Assembly (NCBI RefSeq): GCF_015040615.1
Contig: NZ_CP060402.1
Span: 558,001 to 622,000, forward strand
Source: Microbacterium sp. YJN-G
Lineage (GTDB): Bacteria; Actinomycetota; Actinomycetes; Actinomycetales; Microbacteriaceae
Length of the DNA stretch: 64,000 bases
Reading direction: 5' to 3'
Below, one piece after another: positions 32,841-42,173 of the stretch. The position numbers and the translations under genes were made by a program. The number at the start of each line of letters is the position of its first letter. Positions within the stretch are counted from its first letter, which is position 1. The notes beneath the pieces were generated by a model, which saw only the letters and a list, made by a program, of their open reading frames with translations, ran no database searches and was not told the origin of the DNA.

Positions 32841-32999
32841 TCACGCACCATACGCGCATAACTCGCAGAACTCCCGCCCGAAGGCGTCGACCACCATCAG
32901 GAACCCGTCCGGCTCACCGTCCTCGCAGATGGGGGTACCGCACCGGTCGCACGCTCGAAACCCGAGCGCCTGGCACGTCTCACAGTCAGCAACTGCCAC
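32841..32999 (-). CDS. Small zinc-ribbon-like protein
   Basis: About 52 residues from GTG 32999. Three Cys pairs (CETC, CDRC, CELC) plus single Cys form a zinc-ribbon-like pattern. The start is chosen because GGGGG stands seven bases before it; an earlier in-frame GTG at 33017 would overlap the rep stop. It lies 14 bp after rep and may be cotranscribed with it. Function unknown. Confidence 0.6.
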   Translation of the reverse strand: MAVADCETCQALGFRACDRCGTPICEDGEPDGFLMVVDAFGREFCELCAYGA

Positions 33000-33013
33000 A
33001 AGATCACCCCCTT

Positions 33014-33717
33014 TCACGGCCCCGCCGCTATCCGCGTCACGAGGGCGCGCCGCTGGCTCGCAGCGAGCCGCTCGCCGAGCGCCACAGGCACGACGGGATG
33101 CGTGGCAGGCTCGTCTGCCGCAGTGGCAGACATGCGCTCGAACCACTCGCGACGAAGCCGCCGCTGCACGGTACGCGTGAGGCCGGTGAACGACCAGCCA
33201 GGCCGGTTCTTCGTGCGCCGCGACGCGGACACGACATGCGAGCGTGACCCGAACCGCCGGTGAACCTCCTTTGTGCACTCACCGGGCACACACGACATCG
33301 AGCAGCGCATCCGCCGCGCCGCCTCGTGGAGCCGCGTCTGATGCGCCCACACCGCGACCGGCGGCACGTCCTCGCCCGTCGCCACGTCCTTGAGGACATA
33401 GTTCAGAGCCTTGGACACGTACCAGATGCGCCGCCGCGCATCTGCCCCCGCGCGAATCTCCTGGCAATCGGCGCGGTCACCCCAGACGACCTGCGCGCCG
33501 TCGATCCTCGAGAACGCCGACGCGTCCCGCGCAGCATCCCGCAGCCCGTCCGGCGTCGGAGCCTCAACGCGTGCGATCCGCACCAGCGCGTGCAGGTGCA
33601 GCACGCCCCTGTCCTGCCACTCCCGGACGATGAAGAACTCCACCGACGGCCACCAATCGCGCAGCCGACGTCGCGTGCGATCCCATAGCAAGGGCGCATC
33701 ACGGTTCCACGCCACCT
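33014..33717 (-). pseudogene. Replication initiator, C-terminal part (interrupted by IS)
   Basis: The fragment encodes the catalytic part of an actinobacterial rolling-circle-type initiator. The HUH-type motif is in WQDRGVLHLHALVRI, preceded by NRDAPLLWDRTRRRL and followed by a segment with DARRRIWYVSKALNYVLKD. The N-terminal part continues in the same frame on the far side of the IS at 35122. Deleting the IS and one 8-bp copy gives YDYAGQVAWNRDAPLLWDRT in one frame. A GTG at 33715 could allow a shortened product. Confidence 0.75.
33710..33717. repeat. Target-site duplication, left copy
   Basis: CGCCACCT, repeated at 35122-35129, flanks the IS directly on the left. Confidence 0.8.
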
Positions 33718-35121
33718 GGTGACGTCCCGCTGAGTGGTGGAGTTTCTCAACACCGTGCGAGATCAGCTTCTGTGATTATGCTGCAGCGAGTTCGGGGATC
33801 GCGACCTCCTTCTCGGTGGTGTTGAGGAGCTTCATGGAGTGCTCGCTGAAGTAGCGTCGGTCGGCGCCGTCCCATTCGTCGTGTTGCTCGATGAGGACGT
33901 GCCCGGCCAGGCGCAGCAACGCGGCGGGGTTGGGGAAGGTGCCGACGACGTCGGTGCGCCGTTTGATTTCCTTGTTCACCCGCTCCAGGGGATTCGTGGA
34001 CCAGATCTGCCGCCAGTGCTGCTGCGGGAACCCGCAGAACGCGAGGATGTCGTCCTTCGCGTCCTCGAGCATGTCCGCGATCTTCGGGTGCGACCGTGTC
34101 AGCATGCGCACGACCTCGTGGAACTGCGCGAACACGTGCTCGGTGTCGGGTTGAGCGAAGATCGTGCGGATGATCGACGCGACCATCGGCCCCGCGGTCT
34201 TCGGGACCGAGGTGAGCACGTTGCGCATGAAGTGAACTCGGCATCTCTGCCAACTGGAGCCTTGGAAGACGGTGTCGATCGCGGCGATCAGACCGGTGTG
34301 CGCGTCCGAGATGACCAGCTTCACCCCGTCCAGCCCGCGGGCCTTCAACGACCGCAGGAACGTGGTCCAGAACGGCTGCGACTCGGTCTCCCCGACCTCG
34401 AACCCGAGCACTTCCCGCCGCCCGTCCGCCGCGATACCCACGGCGACGACCACGGCCTGAGAGACGACCCGCCGGCCGACCCGTGCTTTGCAGTAGGTCG
34501 CGTCGAGGAACACATACGGGTAGGTGGTGTCCGCGAGGGGCCGGTCGCGGAACGCAGCGACGTCCTCATCGAGGTTCGCGCAGATCCGAGACACCTCGGA
34601 CTTGCTGATCCCGGTGTCAGCGCCGAGCGCTTTGACCAGGTCGTCGACCTTCCGGGTCGAGACGCCGTGGACGTAGGCCTCCATCACGACCGCGAACAGT
34701 GCCTGATCGACCCGGCGGCGCCGTTCCAACAGCGACGGGAAGAACGAGCCCTGCCGCAGTTTCGGGATCCGCAGATCCAGCTCCCCGGCGGTCGTGGTCA
34801 GCGTCCGCCGGCGGGTGCCGTTGCGTTGCGTGGTGCGATCCGGGGTGCGTTCAAACGGGGCGGCGCCGATGAACGCGGCCGCTTCCGCGTCGATCAACTC
34901 CTGGTAGAGCGTTTCGGTCGCGACCCGGATCCGGTCGGTGACGTCGGTGAGTTTCAGTTCCCCGAGGAGCTCGAGGAGGGCAGACTGGTCAAGAGCCATC
35001 GTGCGTCGTGTCTTTCTGTGAGTAGCTTTAGTCGGTTCTCACTGACCATCGCACGATGGCTCACCACGTCAACGACGTGACACCCAGCACCGGAAACTAC
35101 ACCACCCCAGGGGACGCCACC
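33718..35121 (-). mobile_element. IS256-family insertion sequence, 1404 bp
   Basis: The element has one transposase gene and imperfect 29-bp inverted ends: 33718-33746 begins GGTGACGTCCC, and 35093-35121 read on the other strand begins GGTGGCGTCCC, with 23 of 29 positions matching. It is flanked by the 8-bp duplication CGCCACCT. It sits inside the rep gene of the tRNA-Met element. Confidence 0.9.
33776..34999 (-). CDS. IS256-family (mutator type) transposase
   Basis: A 407-residue DDE transposase. The acidic triad is visible: Asp in YVFLDATYCKAR, Asp in KLVISDAHTGL and Glu in TNPLERVNKEIKRRTDVVG. The C-terminal VVGTFPNPAALLRLAGHVL is typical of the mutator family. Length matches the family, the frame is intact and the ATG at 34999 is close to the right inverted end, so the element may be active. 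Confidence 0.95.
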   Translation of the reverse strand: MALDQSALLELLGELKLTDVTDRIRVATETLYQELIDAEAAAFIGAAPFERTPDRTTQRNGTRRRTLTTTAGELDLRIPKLRQGSFFPSLLERRRRVDQALFAVVMEAYVHGVSTRKVDDLVKALGADTGISKSEVSRICANLDEDVAAFRDRPLADTTYPYVFLDATYCKARVGRRVVSQAVVVAVGIAADGRREVLGFEVGETESQPFWTTFLRSLKARGLDGVKLVISDAHTGLIAAIDTVFQGSSWQRCRVHFMRNVLTSVPKTAGPMVASIIRTIFAQPDTEHVFAQFHEVVRMLTRSHPKIADMLEDAKDDILAFCGFPQQHWRQIWSTNPLERVNKEIKRRTDVVGTFPNPAALLRLAGHVLIEQHDEWDGADRRYFSEHSMKLLNTTEKEVAIPELAAA

Positions 35122-35230
35122 CGCCACCTGCCCCGCGTAGTCGTAGGTTGATGCGTCGAGCGGCACACCACGCAACCCAGCAGCCGTCGCCGTGTGCTGC
35201 ACACCGCACCGGCATCGCGGCACGGGCTGT
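35122..35230 (-). pseudogene. Replication initiator, internal fragment upstream of the IS
   Basis: About 36 codons continue the rep frame beyond the IS: VPRCRCGVQHTA then GVPLDASTYDYAGQVA. The CRC pair before the insertion resembles the zinc-like segment that precedes this domain in related initiators. Resemblance to rep stops near 35230, where a different gene begins on the other strand, so rep also lacks its true N-terminus. It is therefore broken twice. Confidence 0.6.
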
Positions 35231-35540
35231 TTTCGGTCAGGACTATCGGCTCGAGTTGATGCTCGCGATCAGGGATGCGCGAGAGGAGATCGTCACTTTG
35301 GGCGAGCTCGCCACGGGTCTTGGTGTCCCCGTCAGCAGCTTGCAAAAGCCATTTCACGCGCTGGTCCGAGCAGGCTTGCTCACTCCGCTCCCGTCAGACG
35401 ACTCGCGGCGCAAGTTATACGGCGTGGCCAGGAGCGCGGCGTGGGCCTGGGCCGAAGAGCTCGCGAAGCGGGTCGAGTTCGAGGCGATCACGTCCTCGAG
35501 TAGCGGACGTTCGGGCCGTAATCAGTCCTCCCACCCTTAG
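35229..35540 (+). pseudogene. HTH transcriptional regulator, probably 5'-truncated
   Basis: About 103 codons of a winged-helix regulator (YRLELMLAIRDAREEIVTLG, LGVPVSSLQKPFHALVRAGL, DDSRRKLYGVAR). The frame is open upstream to 35148, but that part is antisense to the rep fragment and looks unlike protein. No convincing start precedes the conserved GQDYRLEL; TTG 35256 or ATG 35259 could start a shorter product. Probably truncated at the same junction as rep. The 124 bp after it to 35664 hold nothing I can support. Confidence 0.5.
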
Positions 35541-35664
35541 CCGTTCGCAGGTGAGCGCGAAGATGCTGCTGCCTTCTGTCATGCAGAAACTGGCGCGGTT
35601 CCTGCAACGAACTGGTCGAGCGAAGGCAGGCGCTCACTGCTTCTCTGTCGAACACGCGACGGAT

Positions 35665-36288
35665 TCAGGGTGTTGTGTTGGCGGCGCTCGTTATCCGGAG
35701 GTGTCTGATGAGAACGCGCCGATGAGTCGGGGAGAAGCCGGGACACGTGGGAACTGCGCACCGGGGCAGGCATCCGCGTGGAGCAATCTGATCTGCTTCG
35801 CGGACCGGAAGAGTCGACGTCGGGTTCCCACGCCAAGTCGGCAAGCAGAAATCGGGATCATGATCGCCCACGCGCTGCCTGATGAGGTCGGCTTGTCTGC
35901 TGCTCGTCACTTGAATCGGTAGGCCCGTGGCAGTCTCCAACAAGTACATGCAAACGCAGAGCTCATCGTCCAGCAGCGGCAGCGGTGGAATCGCGAGGGG
36001 GTCGCGCGGCCGCACCGTTATGGCGGACTCGACCTCCAAAGCGGCCGCAGTGAGCTTCTGCTCGTCGGTTTCGCGCGCTGTAAGTTCGCAATAAAGCGCA
36101 GACAGCGCGCGATCCAGCTTGTCCAGAGCGTCGTTCAACTCGCGGTGGTGCTGGAGAAATAGGGTGACGACGATGCCGAGAACACCGAGCGTGATCGCCG
36201 GCCAGACGACTTGCGATGTCAGGTAACGGGCCGCGATGGCTCCGCTGACTCCTCCGATCGTGCATATTCCGAGCGCTCCGACAAGCAA
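35665..36288 (-). CDS. Hypothetical membrane protein, possibly nonsense-disrupted
   Basis: The 207-residue frame has two membrane helices (LVGALGICTIGGVSGAIAA and VVWPAITLGVLGIVVTLF), then a helical soluble part (HHRELNDALDKLDRALSALY) of unknown function. The frame continues upstream through a further hydrophobic stretch (LALALVSTFFASIALST) to a TGA at 36403-36405. Before that TGA, ten in-frame codons start at ATG 36435. The natural gene may be 35665-36435 with a premature stop; TTG 36288 is the best remaining start. Base use is less GC-rich than its neighbours. Confidence 0.45.
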   Translation of the reverse strand: MLVGALGICTIGGVSGAIAARYLTSQVVWPAITLGVLGIVVTLFLQHHRELNDALDKLDRALSALYCELTARETDEQKLTAAALEVESAITVRPRDPLAIPPLPLLDDELCVCMYLLETATGLPIQVTSSRQADLIRQRVGDHDPDFCLPTWRGNPTSTLPVREADQIAPRGCLPRCAVPTCPGFSPTHRRVLIRHLRITSAANTTP

Positions 36289-36536
36289 CGCCGAGCGGCG
36301 GCCGCGGTATCCCTGCGCGTCGCTAGTGGTTGAAACAACGGGGGCACCAGTCGAGAGCGCGATGCTCGCAAAAAACGTGCTGACTAACGCAAGTGCCAGC
36401 CGTCAAATCGGCCATTGGCCTGCTGGCGACGGCATGTTGCCGGGTCAGCTGTTTGGATCGGCGCCCGTGTCGGACCGGGCGATCGGCGAAGAGGCCTCCG
36501 GCGGCTGAGTCTCGCTAATGCTGCTTCATCCACGTC

Positions 36537-37646
36537 TCACAGCCGTTCGAAGGCGGCCTGGATCGCGACTGCTGCAGCCCCTCGCGCCCAGGCGGTGAAG
36601 CCGCTGTCATCGACATGCAGTCGCACGGGGGAGGCATTCGGGTCACGGCCCGCGGTGATCTCGGCCCGCACCTCATCCTCGGCGACCGCGAACAGGCCCA
36701 TGCCCTCTCCGGCGAGCACGATGTCGGCGTGCAGGGTGAGGTTCGCGGACAAGGCGATGAGGCGGCCGAGCGCGCGGGCGCTGGCATCGACTATCGCCCG
36801 CGCCGCCGGGTTACCGGACGTCGCGAGTTGGAGGACTTCGTCGTAGCCGACGGGGCGATGCAGCGCGGTGGTGGCCTGTGCCGCGATCGAGGCGGAGCCG
36901 AGCATCGCCTGCGCGCAGCCACGGTGCCCTTCGGAGCACAGTGGCCCGTGCGGCTCGAGCTGCACGTGAGCCGCGAGGCTGATGCCCGAATCGATGTTGC
37001 GCACCACCTCGCCGCCGGAGACGACGCCGTACCCGACGCCCACGCCGATGGTGATGACGGCGAAACCGTCGAGTCCGCGCACGACGCCGAACCAGCGCTC
37101 GGCCTCGGTGAGCGCGATGAGGTCGTTCTCGATGCGGGTGGGCAATCCGGTCGCGGCGGTGACGAGCTCGCCGAGCGGCACACCCTCCCACTCCAGGTAC
37201 GGGCCCCAGATCACCCGGATGCCGTCGGTCACGCCGCCGACGCTGATCCCGATGCCCACCGGGCGGGGGCCGTCGCCGACGAGCCGCGCCATACCGTCGA
37301 TGATCGTGTCGACGACCACCCCGGGCTTGTGCGACTCGAGGGGCAGAACGACCGTGCCGCGCAGCTGCGCGCGCACATCGGTGAGCACGACATGAGCTTC
37401 GCCGCCGGTGAGCTTCACGCCGAGGAAGGTGCCGATGCCCCCTGAGACGTCGAGCGGACGGGAGGGACGGCCGACGCCGTCGACGACGTCGTCGAGCTCG
37501 ACGAGGATGCCGCGATCCACGAAGGGCTTCGTCAGGCGGGTGAGGCTCGCGGGCGACATCCCCATGCGCACGGCCAGAGCCGACCGCGAGATCGGCCCGT
37601 GGATGAGCACGGTGCGCGCGACGGCGGCTTCAGTGTCGGTGATCAT
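36537..37646 (-). CDS. ROK-family transcriptional repressor of the alpha-galactoside operon
   Basis: A 369-residue ROK repressor: winged HTH (about residues 8-65, RSALAVRMGMSPASLTRLTK), then the ROK sugar-binding domain with GISVGGVTDG, the RIENDLIALTEAERWFG loop and the zinc motif PLCSEGHRGCAQAML. It should bind a galactoside or galactose and control the divergent operon at 37745. ATG 37646 has GGGAGG three to four bases upstream. The 98-bp gap contains the operon promoter. Confidence 0.88.
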   Translation of the reverse strand: MITDTEAAVARTVLIHGPISRSALAVRMGMSPASLTRLTKPFVDRGILVELDDVVDGVGRPSRPLDVSGGIGTFLGVKLTGGEAHVVLTDVRAQLRGTVVLPLESHKPGVVVDTIIDGMARLVGDGPRPVGIGISVGGVTDGIRVIWGPYLEWEGVPLGELVTAATGLPTRIENDLIALTEAERWFGVVRGLDGFAVITIGVGVGYGVVSGGEVVRNIDSGISLAAHVQLEPHGPLCSEGHRGCAQAMLGSASIAAQATTALHRPVGYDEVLQLATSGNPAARAIVDASARALGRLIALSANLTLHADIVLAGEGMGLFAVAEDEVRAEITAGRDPNASPVRLHVDDSGFTAWARGAAAVAIQAAFERL

Positions 37647-37708
37647 GAGCCTCCCTATTGATTCCATTCTGGCAGATAACCGCCACCGAATCGGGGACAA
37701 GGACAGCA

Positions 37709-37738
37709 TTGACCCCCCGGTTACTTCCGTGCTAAAAC
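37709..37738 (+). promoter_or_regulatory. Alpha-galactosidase operon promoter (leaderless)
   Basis: TTGACC (37709-37714) and TAAAAC (37733-37738) are 18 bases apart. The -10 box ends six bases before the ATG, and no Shine-Dalgarno is present, so translation is probably leaderless. Confidence 0.6.
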
Positions 37739-37744
37739 TAATTC

Positions 37745-39913
37745 ATGCATTCCAGCGATGTGAGCAGCGCAGCGTCCGTCACCGACGAGAGGCGCTCCCC
37801 CGACGTCCTGCACCTCCGTCGTGGCGGCACCAGTGTCGTACTCGAGATGATCGCGCCGCCCGTGATCGTGCACTGGGGCGAGGATCTCGGCGAGGTCGAT
37901 CGGCAGGCCCTCGCCGGGCTGGCCCTGGCTGCCGCCCCGCAGCGGGTCTCCGGCGGCCTCGACATCACCCCGGTGCTCTCCCTACTCCCCACCCCCGCGC
38001 ACGGCTGGCTCGGCACCCCCGGACTCGAGGGGCATCGCGCCGGCACCGGGATCAGCGCCCGCTGGACTCTCGCCGGCGTCGACGCGACGGTGGACCGGGT
38101 CAGCATCTCCCTCTCCGACGAGGAGTCACGGCTCGCCGCCACCGTCGAGCTGAGGCTCGGCGCCTCGGGCCTGCTCCACCAGCGGATCACCCTGCGCAAC
38201 AGCGGTTCGAGCGCCTATACGGTGCAGCGGCTCGCGGCATCCTTCCCCGTCCCGTGGGATGCCACCGAGATCCTCGACACCACCGGACGCCACCTGCGCG
38301 AACGCTCGCCGCAGCGCCACGACGCGACATTCGGCACCTACCTCCGCGAGAGCCGCCGCGGCCGGCCGGGCGCCGATGACACCCTCCTCCTCTGCGCCGG
38401 CCGCCCGGGTTTCGGCTTCGAGGCCGGCCGCGTGCACGGCATCCACGTCGCATGGAGCGGCAGCCACACCGCACTGGCCGAGCGTGTGCCGACCGGTGAG
38501 GCGTTCCTCGCCGGCGGCGAACTCTACGGACCGGGCGAGGTCATCCTCGAACCGGGTGCCGCCGTGACCACGCCGTGGATCATCGGATCGTGGGGCGACG
38601 GGCTCAACGAGCTGTCCTGGCGGTTCCACGACGAGCTCCGCGCCCGCCCGCAGCATCCGCGCCGCCCCCGCCCGATCACCCTCAACACCTGGGAGGCCGT
38701 CTACTTCGACCACCACCTCGACCGGCTGACGGCACTGGCGGATGCCGCGGCCGAGGTCGGCGTCGAGCGCTTTGTGCTCGACGACGGCTGGTTCCTCGGC
38801 CGTCGCGACGACACCGCCGGCCTCGGCGACTGGCAGGTCGACACGAAGATCTGGCCGCAGGGGCTGCATCCGCTCGTCGACCACGTCCGTGCGCTGGGAA
38901 TGGAGTTCGGCCTGTGGGTGGAGCCCGAGATGGTGAATCCCGACAGCGACCTGGCACGCGAGCATCCGGACTGGATCCTGCGGTCCCGCCTCGACCTGCC
39001 GCCGGTCGCCCGCCAGCAGCAGGTACTCGACCTCGCCCACCCCGAGGCGTACGCACACATCGCGGGCCGCCTGCACGCGCTGCTCGACGAATACCCGATC
39101 GCGTACCTGAAGTGGGACCACAACCGCGACCTCGTCGACGCCGGAACCGGACCGGGCGGCGGATCCCACGTGCACGCGCACACTCTCGCGCTGTACCGTC
39201 TGCTCGACGAGCTGAAGGCCCAGCATCCGGGGCTGGAGATCGAGAGCTGCGCCTCCGGCGGCGCCCGCGTCGACCTCGGAATCCTCGAACGCACCGACCG
39301 CATCTGGACCAGCGACTGCATCGACCCGCTCGAGCGCCTCGACATCCAGCGCTACACCGGCCTCGTGGTGCCGCCGGAGCTCATGGGCGCGCACCTCACC
39401 AGTGCCGTCGTGCACTCCACCGGGCGCGCGACCGACCTCGACCTCAGCGCCGCGATCGCCGCGTTCGGGCACTTCGGCATCGAGCGCGACATCAGCCGCG
39501 AGACCGACGCCGACCGCGCGCGCATCGCCGCCTGGGTCGGCTTCGCGAAGCGCATCCGCCCGCTCGTCGCCACCGGCCGCGTCGTGCACGTCGACGGGAC
39601 GGATGCCGGCATCGACGTCCGCGGCATCGTCGCGCCCGGCGGTGCGCAGGCCGTGTTCACGATCACGCAGGCCGCGACCTCGATCGCGTACCCGGCCGGC
39701 CGCGTCCGCATCCCCGGCCTCGACCCGCAGAAGACCTACCGACTCGGCGTCGTCGTCCCCGGAGGCGAACACGCGGATGCCGGGCAGTCGCCGCTGCGCT
39801 GGGCGCAGGACGGTGTCGCACTGACCGGCCGGCAGCTCGCCGTGACCGGCATCCGCCCACCCGTGCAGCACCCCGGCCGCACGACCGTCGTGGAGCTGAC
39901 TGCAGAGAACTGA
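37745..39913 (+). CDS. GH36 alpha-galactosidase
   Basis: A 722-residue intracellular alpha-galactosidase of glycoside hydrolase family 36, cleaving melibiose, raffinose and related galactosides. The N-terminal beta-sandwich (about 1-320) is followed by the TIM barrel with FVLDDGWFLGRRDD, the nucleophile Asp in YLKWDHNRDLVD, and the acid/base region ESCASGGARVDLG with WTSDCID. Length is normal for bacterial enzymes. No signal peptide, so substrate is imported by the following ABC genes. The ATG at 37745 lacks a Shine-Dalgarno. Confidence 0.93.
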   Translation: MHSSDVSSAASVTDERRSPDVLHLRRGGTSVVLEMIAPPVIVHWGEDLGEVDRQALAGLALAAAPQRVSGGLDITPVLSLLPTPAHGWLGTPGLEGHRAGTGISARWTLAGVDATVDRVSISLSDEESRLAATVELRLGASGLLHQRITLRNSGSSAYTVQRLAASFPVPWDATEILDTTGRHLRERSPQRHDATFGTYLRESRRGRPGADDTLLLCAGRPGFGFEAGRVHGIHVAWSGSHTALAERVPTGEAFLAGGELYGPGEVILEPGAAVTTPWIIGSWGDGLNELSWRFHDELRARPQHPRRPRPITLNTWEAVYFDHHLDRLTALADAAAEVGVERFVLDDGWFLGRRDDTAGLGDWQVDTKIWPQGLHPLVDHVRALGMEFGLWVEPEMVNPDSDLAREHPDWILRSRLDLPPVARQQQVLDLAHPEAYAHIAGRLHALLDEYPIAYLKWDHNRDLVDAGTGPGGGSHVHAHTLALYRLLDELKAQHPGLEIESCASGGARVDLGILERTDRIWTSDCIDPLERLDIQRYTGLVVPPELMGAHLTSAVVHSTGRATDLDLSAAIAAFGHFGIERDISRETDADRARIAAWVGFAKRIRPLVATGRVVHVDGTDAGIDVRGIVAPGGAQAVFTITQAATSIAYPAGRVRIPGLDPQKTYRLGVVVPGGEHADAGQSPLRWAQDGVALTGRQLAVTGIRPPVQHPGRTTVVELTAEN

Positions 39914-39949
39914 CCGGCGATCCGGTCCGAAGCGCAAGGAGGCGCAGCT

Positions 39950-41233
39950 ATGAGATCCATCCATCCGCTCCGAGGAGCAGTCGCGGCGATCGCCGTCGCC
40001 GCGCTCGCCGGGACGCTGGGAGGCTGTTCGGCAGGCAGTGACCTCGGTGTCACGACGCTGAACTTCTTCCAGTTCAAAGGCGAGGCCCGCGAGGACTTCG
40101 ACGCGATCATCGAGAAGTTCGAGGTCGAGAACCCCGACATCAAGGTCGTGCAGAACCAGGTGGCGGATGCCGACACCATCATCCGCACCCTGCTCGTGAA
40201 GGACAAGGCGCCCGATGTCATCACCCTGAACGGCAACGGCAACTTCGGCCGCCTCGCACAGGCCGGGGTGTTCTACGACTTCAGCGATGAGCCGGTGCTC
40301 GACACCATCAATCCGGCCGTGCAGGAGATCCTCGCCGATCTCGGCAACAAGGAGGGCGAGGTGAACAGCCTCGGATACGTGAACAACGCCAACGGCATCA
40401 TCTACAACGCCGACATCTTCGCCGAGCAAGGGATCGAGGTGCCGGAGACCTGGGACGAGCTCATCGCCGCGTGCGAGCAGCTGCAGGATGCCGGCATCCA
40501 GCCGATCTACGCCACCCTGGCCGACTCGTGGACGGCGGTGCCGTCGTTCAACGGTCTCGGCGCCTACGCCGTGCAGGACGGGTTCTTCGAGGAGATGCGC
40601 GCCGAGGGCGAGAACGTCGGGCCCGACTCGCCCGCCTCGTTCACGCAGGACTTCGCCGAGCCCCTCGACCGCGAGCTGCAGCTGTACTCCTACGCGCAGG
40701 AGGGCTTCCGCGGGGCGACCTACGACGACGGCAACGCCGCCTTCGCGCGCGGCGAGGCCGCCATGCTGCTGCAGGGCATCTGGGCCGTCAACGGCATCAA
40801 GCAGGTCGACCCCGACATCAACGCCGCGATCTTCCCGTACCCGACGGATGCCGAACAGGACAGGGTGATCGTCTCGGGCGTCGACGTCACCGTCACGATG
40901 GGCCGCAACACCCCGCACCGCGAGGAGGCGCTGCGCTTCATCGAGTTCATGTTCCGCCCCGACGTGATCGAGGAGTTCGCGTCCTCGCAGAACATGATCC
41001 CCTCGGTCGAGGGTGCCGAGCTCAGCGACGACCTCGCTCTGCAGTCGGTCAAGCCGTTCTTCGACGAGGGCCGGATCACCGGCTTCCTCGATCACCAGAT
41101 CCCACCTGGCATTCCTTTGGCGGAATACATCCAGGCGTCGGTCTTCACGAGCGACGCGGACGCCGCGCTCGCCACCCTCGACAACGAGTGGCGCAAGATC
41201 GCCGCCCGCACCATCCCCGTGACGGAGGACTGA
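39950..41233 (+). CDS. Sugar ABC transporter substrate-binding lipoprotein
   Basis: A 427-residue solute-binding protein (family 1). MRSIHPLRGAVAAIAVAAL leads to the lipobox LGGC. The mature part has typical segments DAIIEKFEVENPDIKVV, APDVITLNGNGNF, YNADIFAEQGIEVPETWDEL and AAMLLQGIWAVN. It should bind alpha-galactosides at the cell surface. AAGGAGG is at 39936-39942, eight bases before the ATG. It is the second gene of the operon; a small hairpin (GACCGG/CCGGTC) lies in the 36-bp gap. Confidence 0.92.
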   Translation: MRSIHPLRGAVAAIAVAALAGTLGGCSAGSDLGVTTLNFFQFKGEAREDFDAIIEKFEVENPDIKVVQNQVADADTIIRTLLVKDKAPDVITLNGNGNFGRLAQAGVFYDFSDEPVLDTINPAVQEILADLGNKEGEVNSLGYVNNANGIIYNADIFAEQGIEVPETWDELIAACEQLQDAGIQPIYATLADSWTAVPSFNGLGAYAVQDGFFEEMRAEGENVGPDSPASFTQDFAEPLDRELQLYSYAQEGFRGATYDDGNAAFARGEAAMLLQGIWAVNGIKQVDPDINAAIFPYPTDAEQDRVIVSGVDVTVTMGRNTPHREEALRFIEFMFRPDVIEEFASSQNMIPSVEGAELSDDLALQSVKPFFDEGRITGFLDHQIPPGIPLAEYIQASVFTSDADAALATLDNEWRKIAARTIPVTED

Positions 41234-41234
41234 C

Positions 41235-42173
41235 ATGAGCACCCTCACCGAAGCGGTGCGGTCCTCGGCATCCGGCGGCACCCGCCGCGCCCGTGCCGAC
41301 CGCATCCGCACCACCGCGCCGCGCGCACTCTCCGCGTACCATTGGATGATCTGGCCGGCCGTCATCGCGTTCGCCGCGTTCCACACCGTGCCCATGCTCG
41401 TCGGCGTCTTCTTCAGCTTCACGAACTACGCGGGGTACGGCGACTGGAACTTCGTCGGCGTCTCGAACTATCTCAACCTGTTCAAGGACGACCGGGTCTG
41501 GGGAGCCTACGGGTTCTCCTTCCTGTTCGCGATCGCGGCCACGATCCTCACGAACGCGATCTCTCTCGCGATCGCGATGGGGCTGAACGCGAAGATCAAA
41601 GCGCGGAACTTCTTCCGCGGCGTCTACTTCGTGCCCTACGTGCTCGCGATGCTCGTCATCGGGTACGTGTTCCAATACCTGTTCACGAACTCACTGCCGA
41701 AGCTGCTGCCCGGCATTCCGCTGATCGCCGACAACATCCTGTCCAACCCGGACTGGGCGTGGCTGGCGATCGTGACGCTCGCGGTCTGGCAGGGGTGCGC
41801 CTTCACGATCATCATCTACCTCTCGGGTCTTCAGACGATCCCGTCCGAGCTCTATGAGGCGGCGTCGCTCGACGGGGCGTCGAGCTGGCGACAGTTCTGG
41901 GCGATCACCTTCCCCCTGATCAGCGCCTTCTTCACGATCAACGTGGTGCTGAGCCTGAAGGGATACCTGCAGGTATTCGACCCGATCGTCGCCCTCACCA
42001 ACGGCGGGCCCGGCACCGCCACCGAGTCGGTGACGATGCTGATCTTCAAGGGCGGCTACGCCGGTGGCGAGTTCGCCTACCAGACGGCCAACGCGGTGAT
42101 CTTCTTCATCGTGATCACGATCGTCTCCCTCCTGCAGTTTCGAGTACTCCAGCGCCGAGAGGCGGATGTCTGA
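41235..42173 (+). CDS. Sugar ABC transporter permease 1 (MalF-like)
   Basis: A 312-residue permease with six helices. The cytoplasmic EAA loop is ELYEAASLDGASSWRQFWAI near residue 210. It starts one base after the binding-protein stop and overlaps the next permease by one base. No ATPase gene is in the operon, so a shared ATPase of the MsiK type encoded elsewhere must energise it. Confidence 0.92.
   Translation: MSTLTEAVRSSASGGTRRARADRIRTTAPRALSAYHWMIWPAVIAFAAFHTVPMLVGVFFSFTNYAGYGDWNFVGVSNYLNLFKDDRVWGAYGFSFLFAIAATILTNAISLAIAMGLNAKIKARNFFRGVYFVPYVLAMLVIGYVFQYLFTNSLPKLLPGIPLIADNILSNPDWAWLAIVTLAVWQGCAFTIIIYLSGLQTIPSELYEAASLDGASSWRQFWAITFPLISAFFTINVVLSLKGYLQVFDPIVALTNGGPGTATESVTMLIFKGGYAGGEFAYQTANAVIFFIVITIVSLLQFRVLQRREADV

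Noticed and set aside
33839..35080. Plus-strand frame opposite the transposase
   Set aside because: Antisense to an intact IS256-type transposase with DDE motifs.
35541..35935. Possible extra gene on the plus strand in the element
   Set aside because: Frame has poor composition and overlaps the minus-strand membrane-protein frame; no support.
38126..41422. 1098-codon minus-strand frame opposite the alpha-galactosidase and binding protein genes
   Set aside because: Product resembles no family and lies opposite two clear genes.
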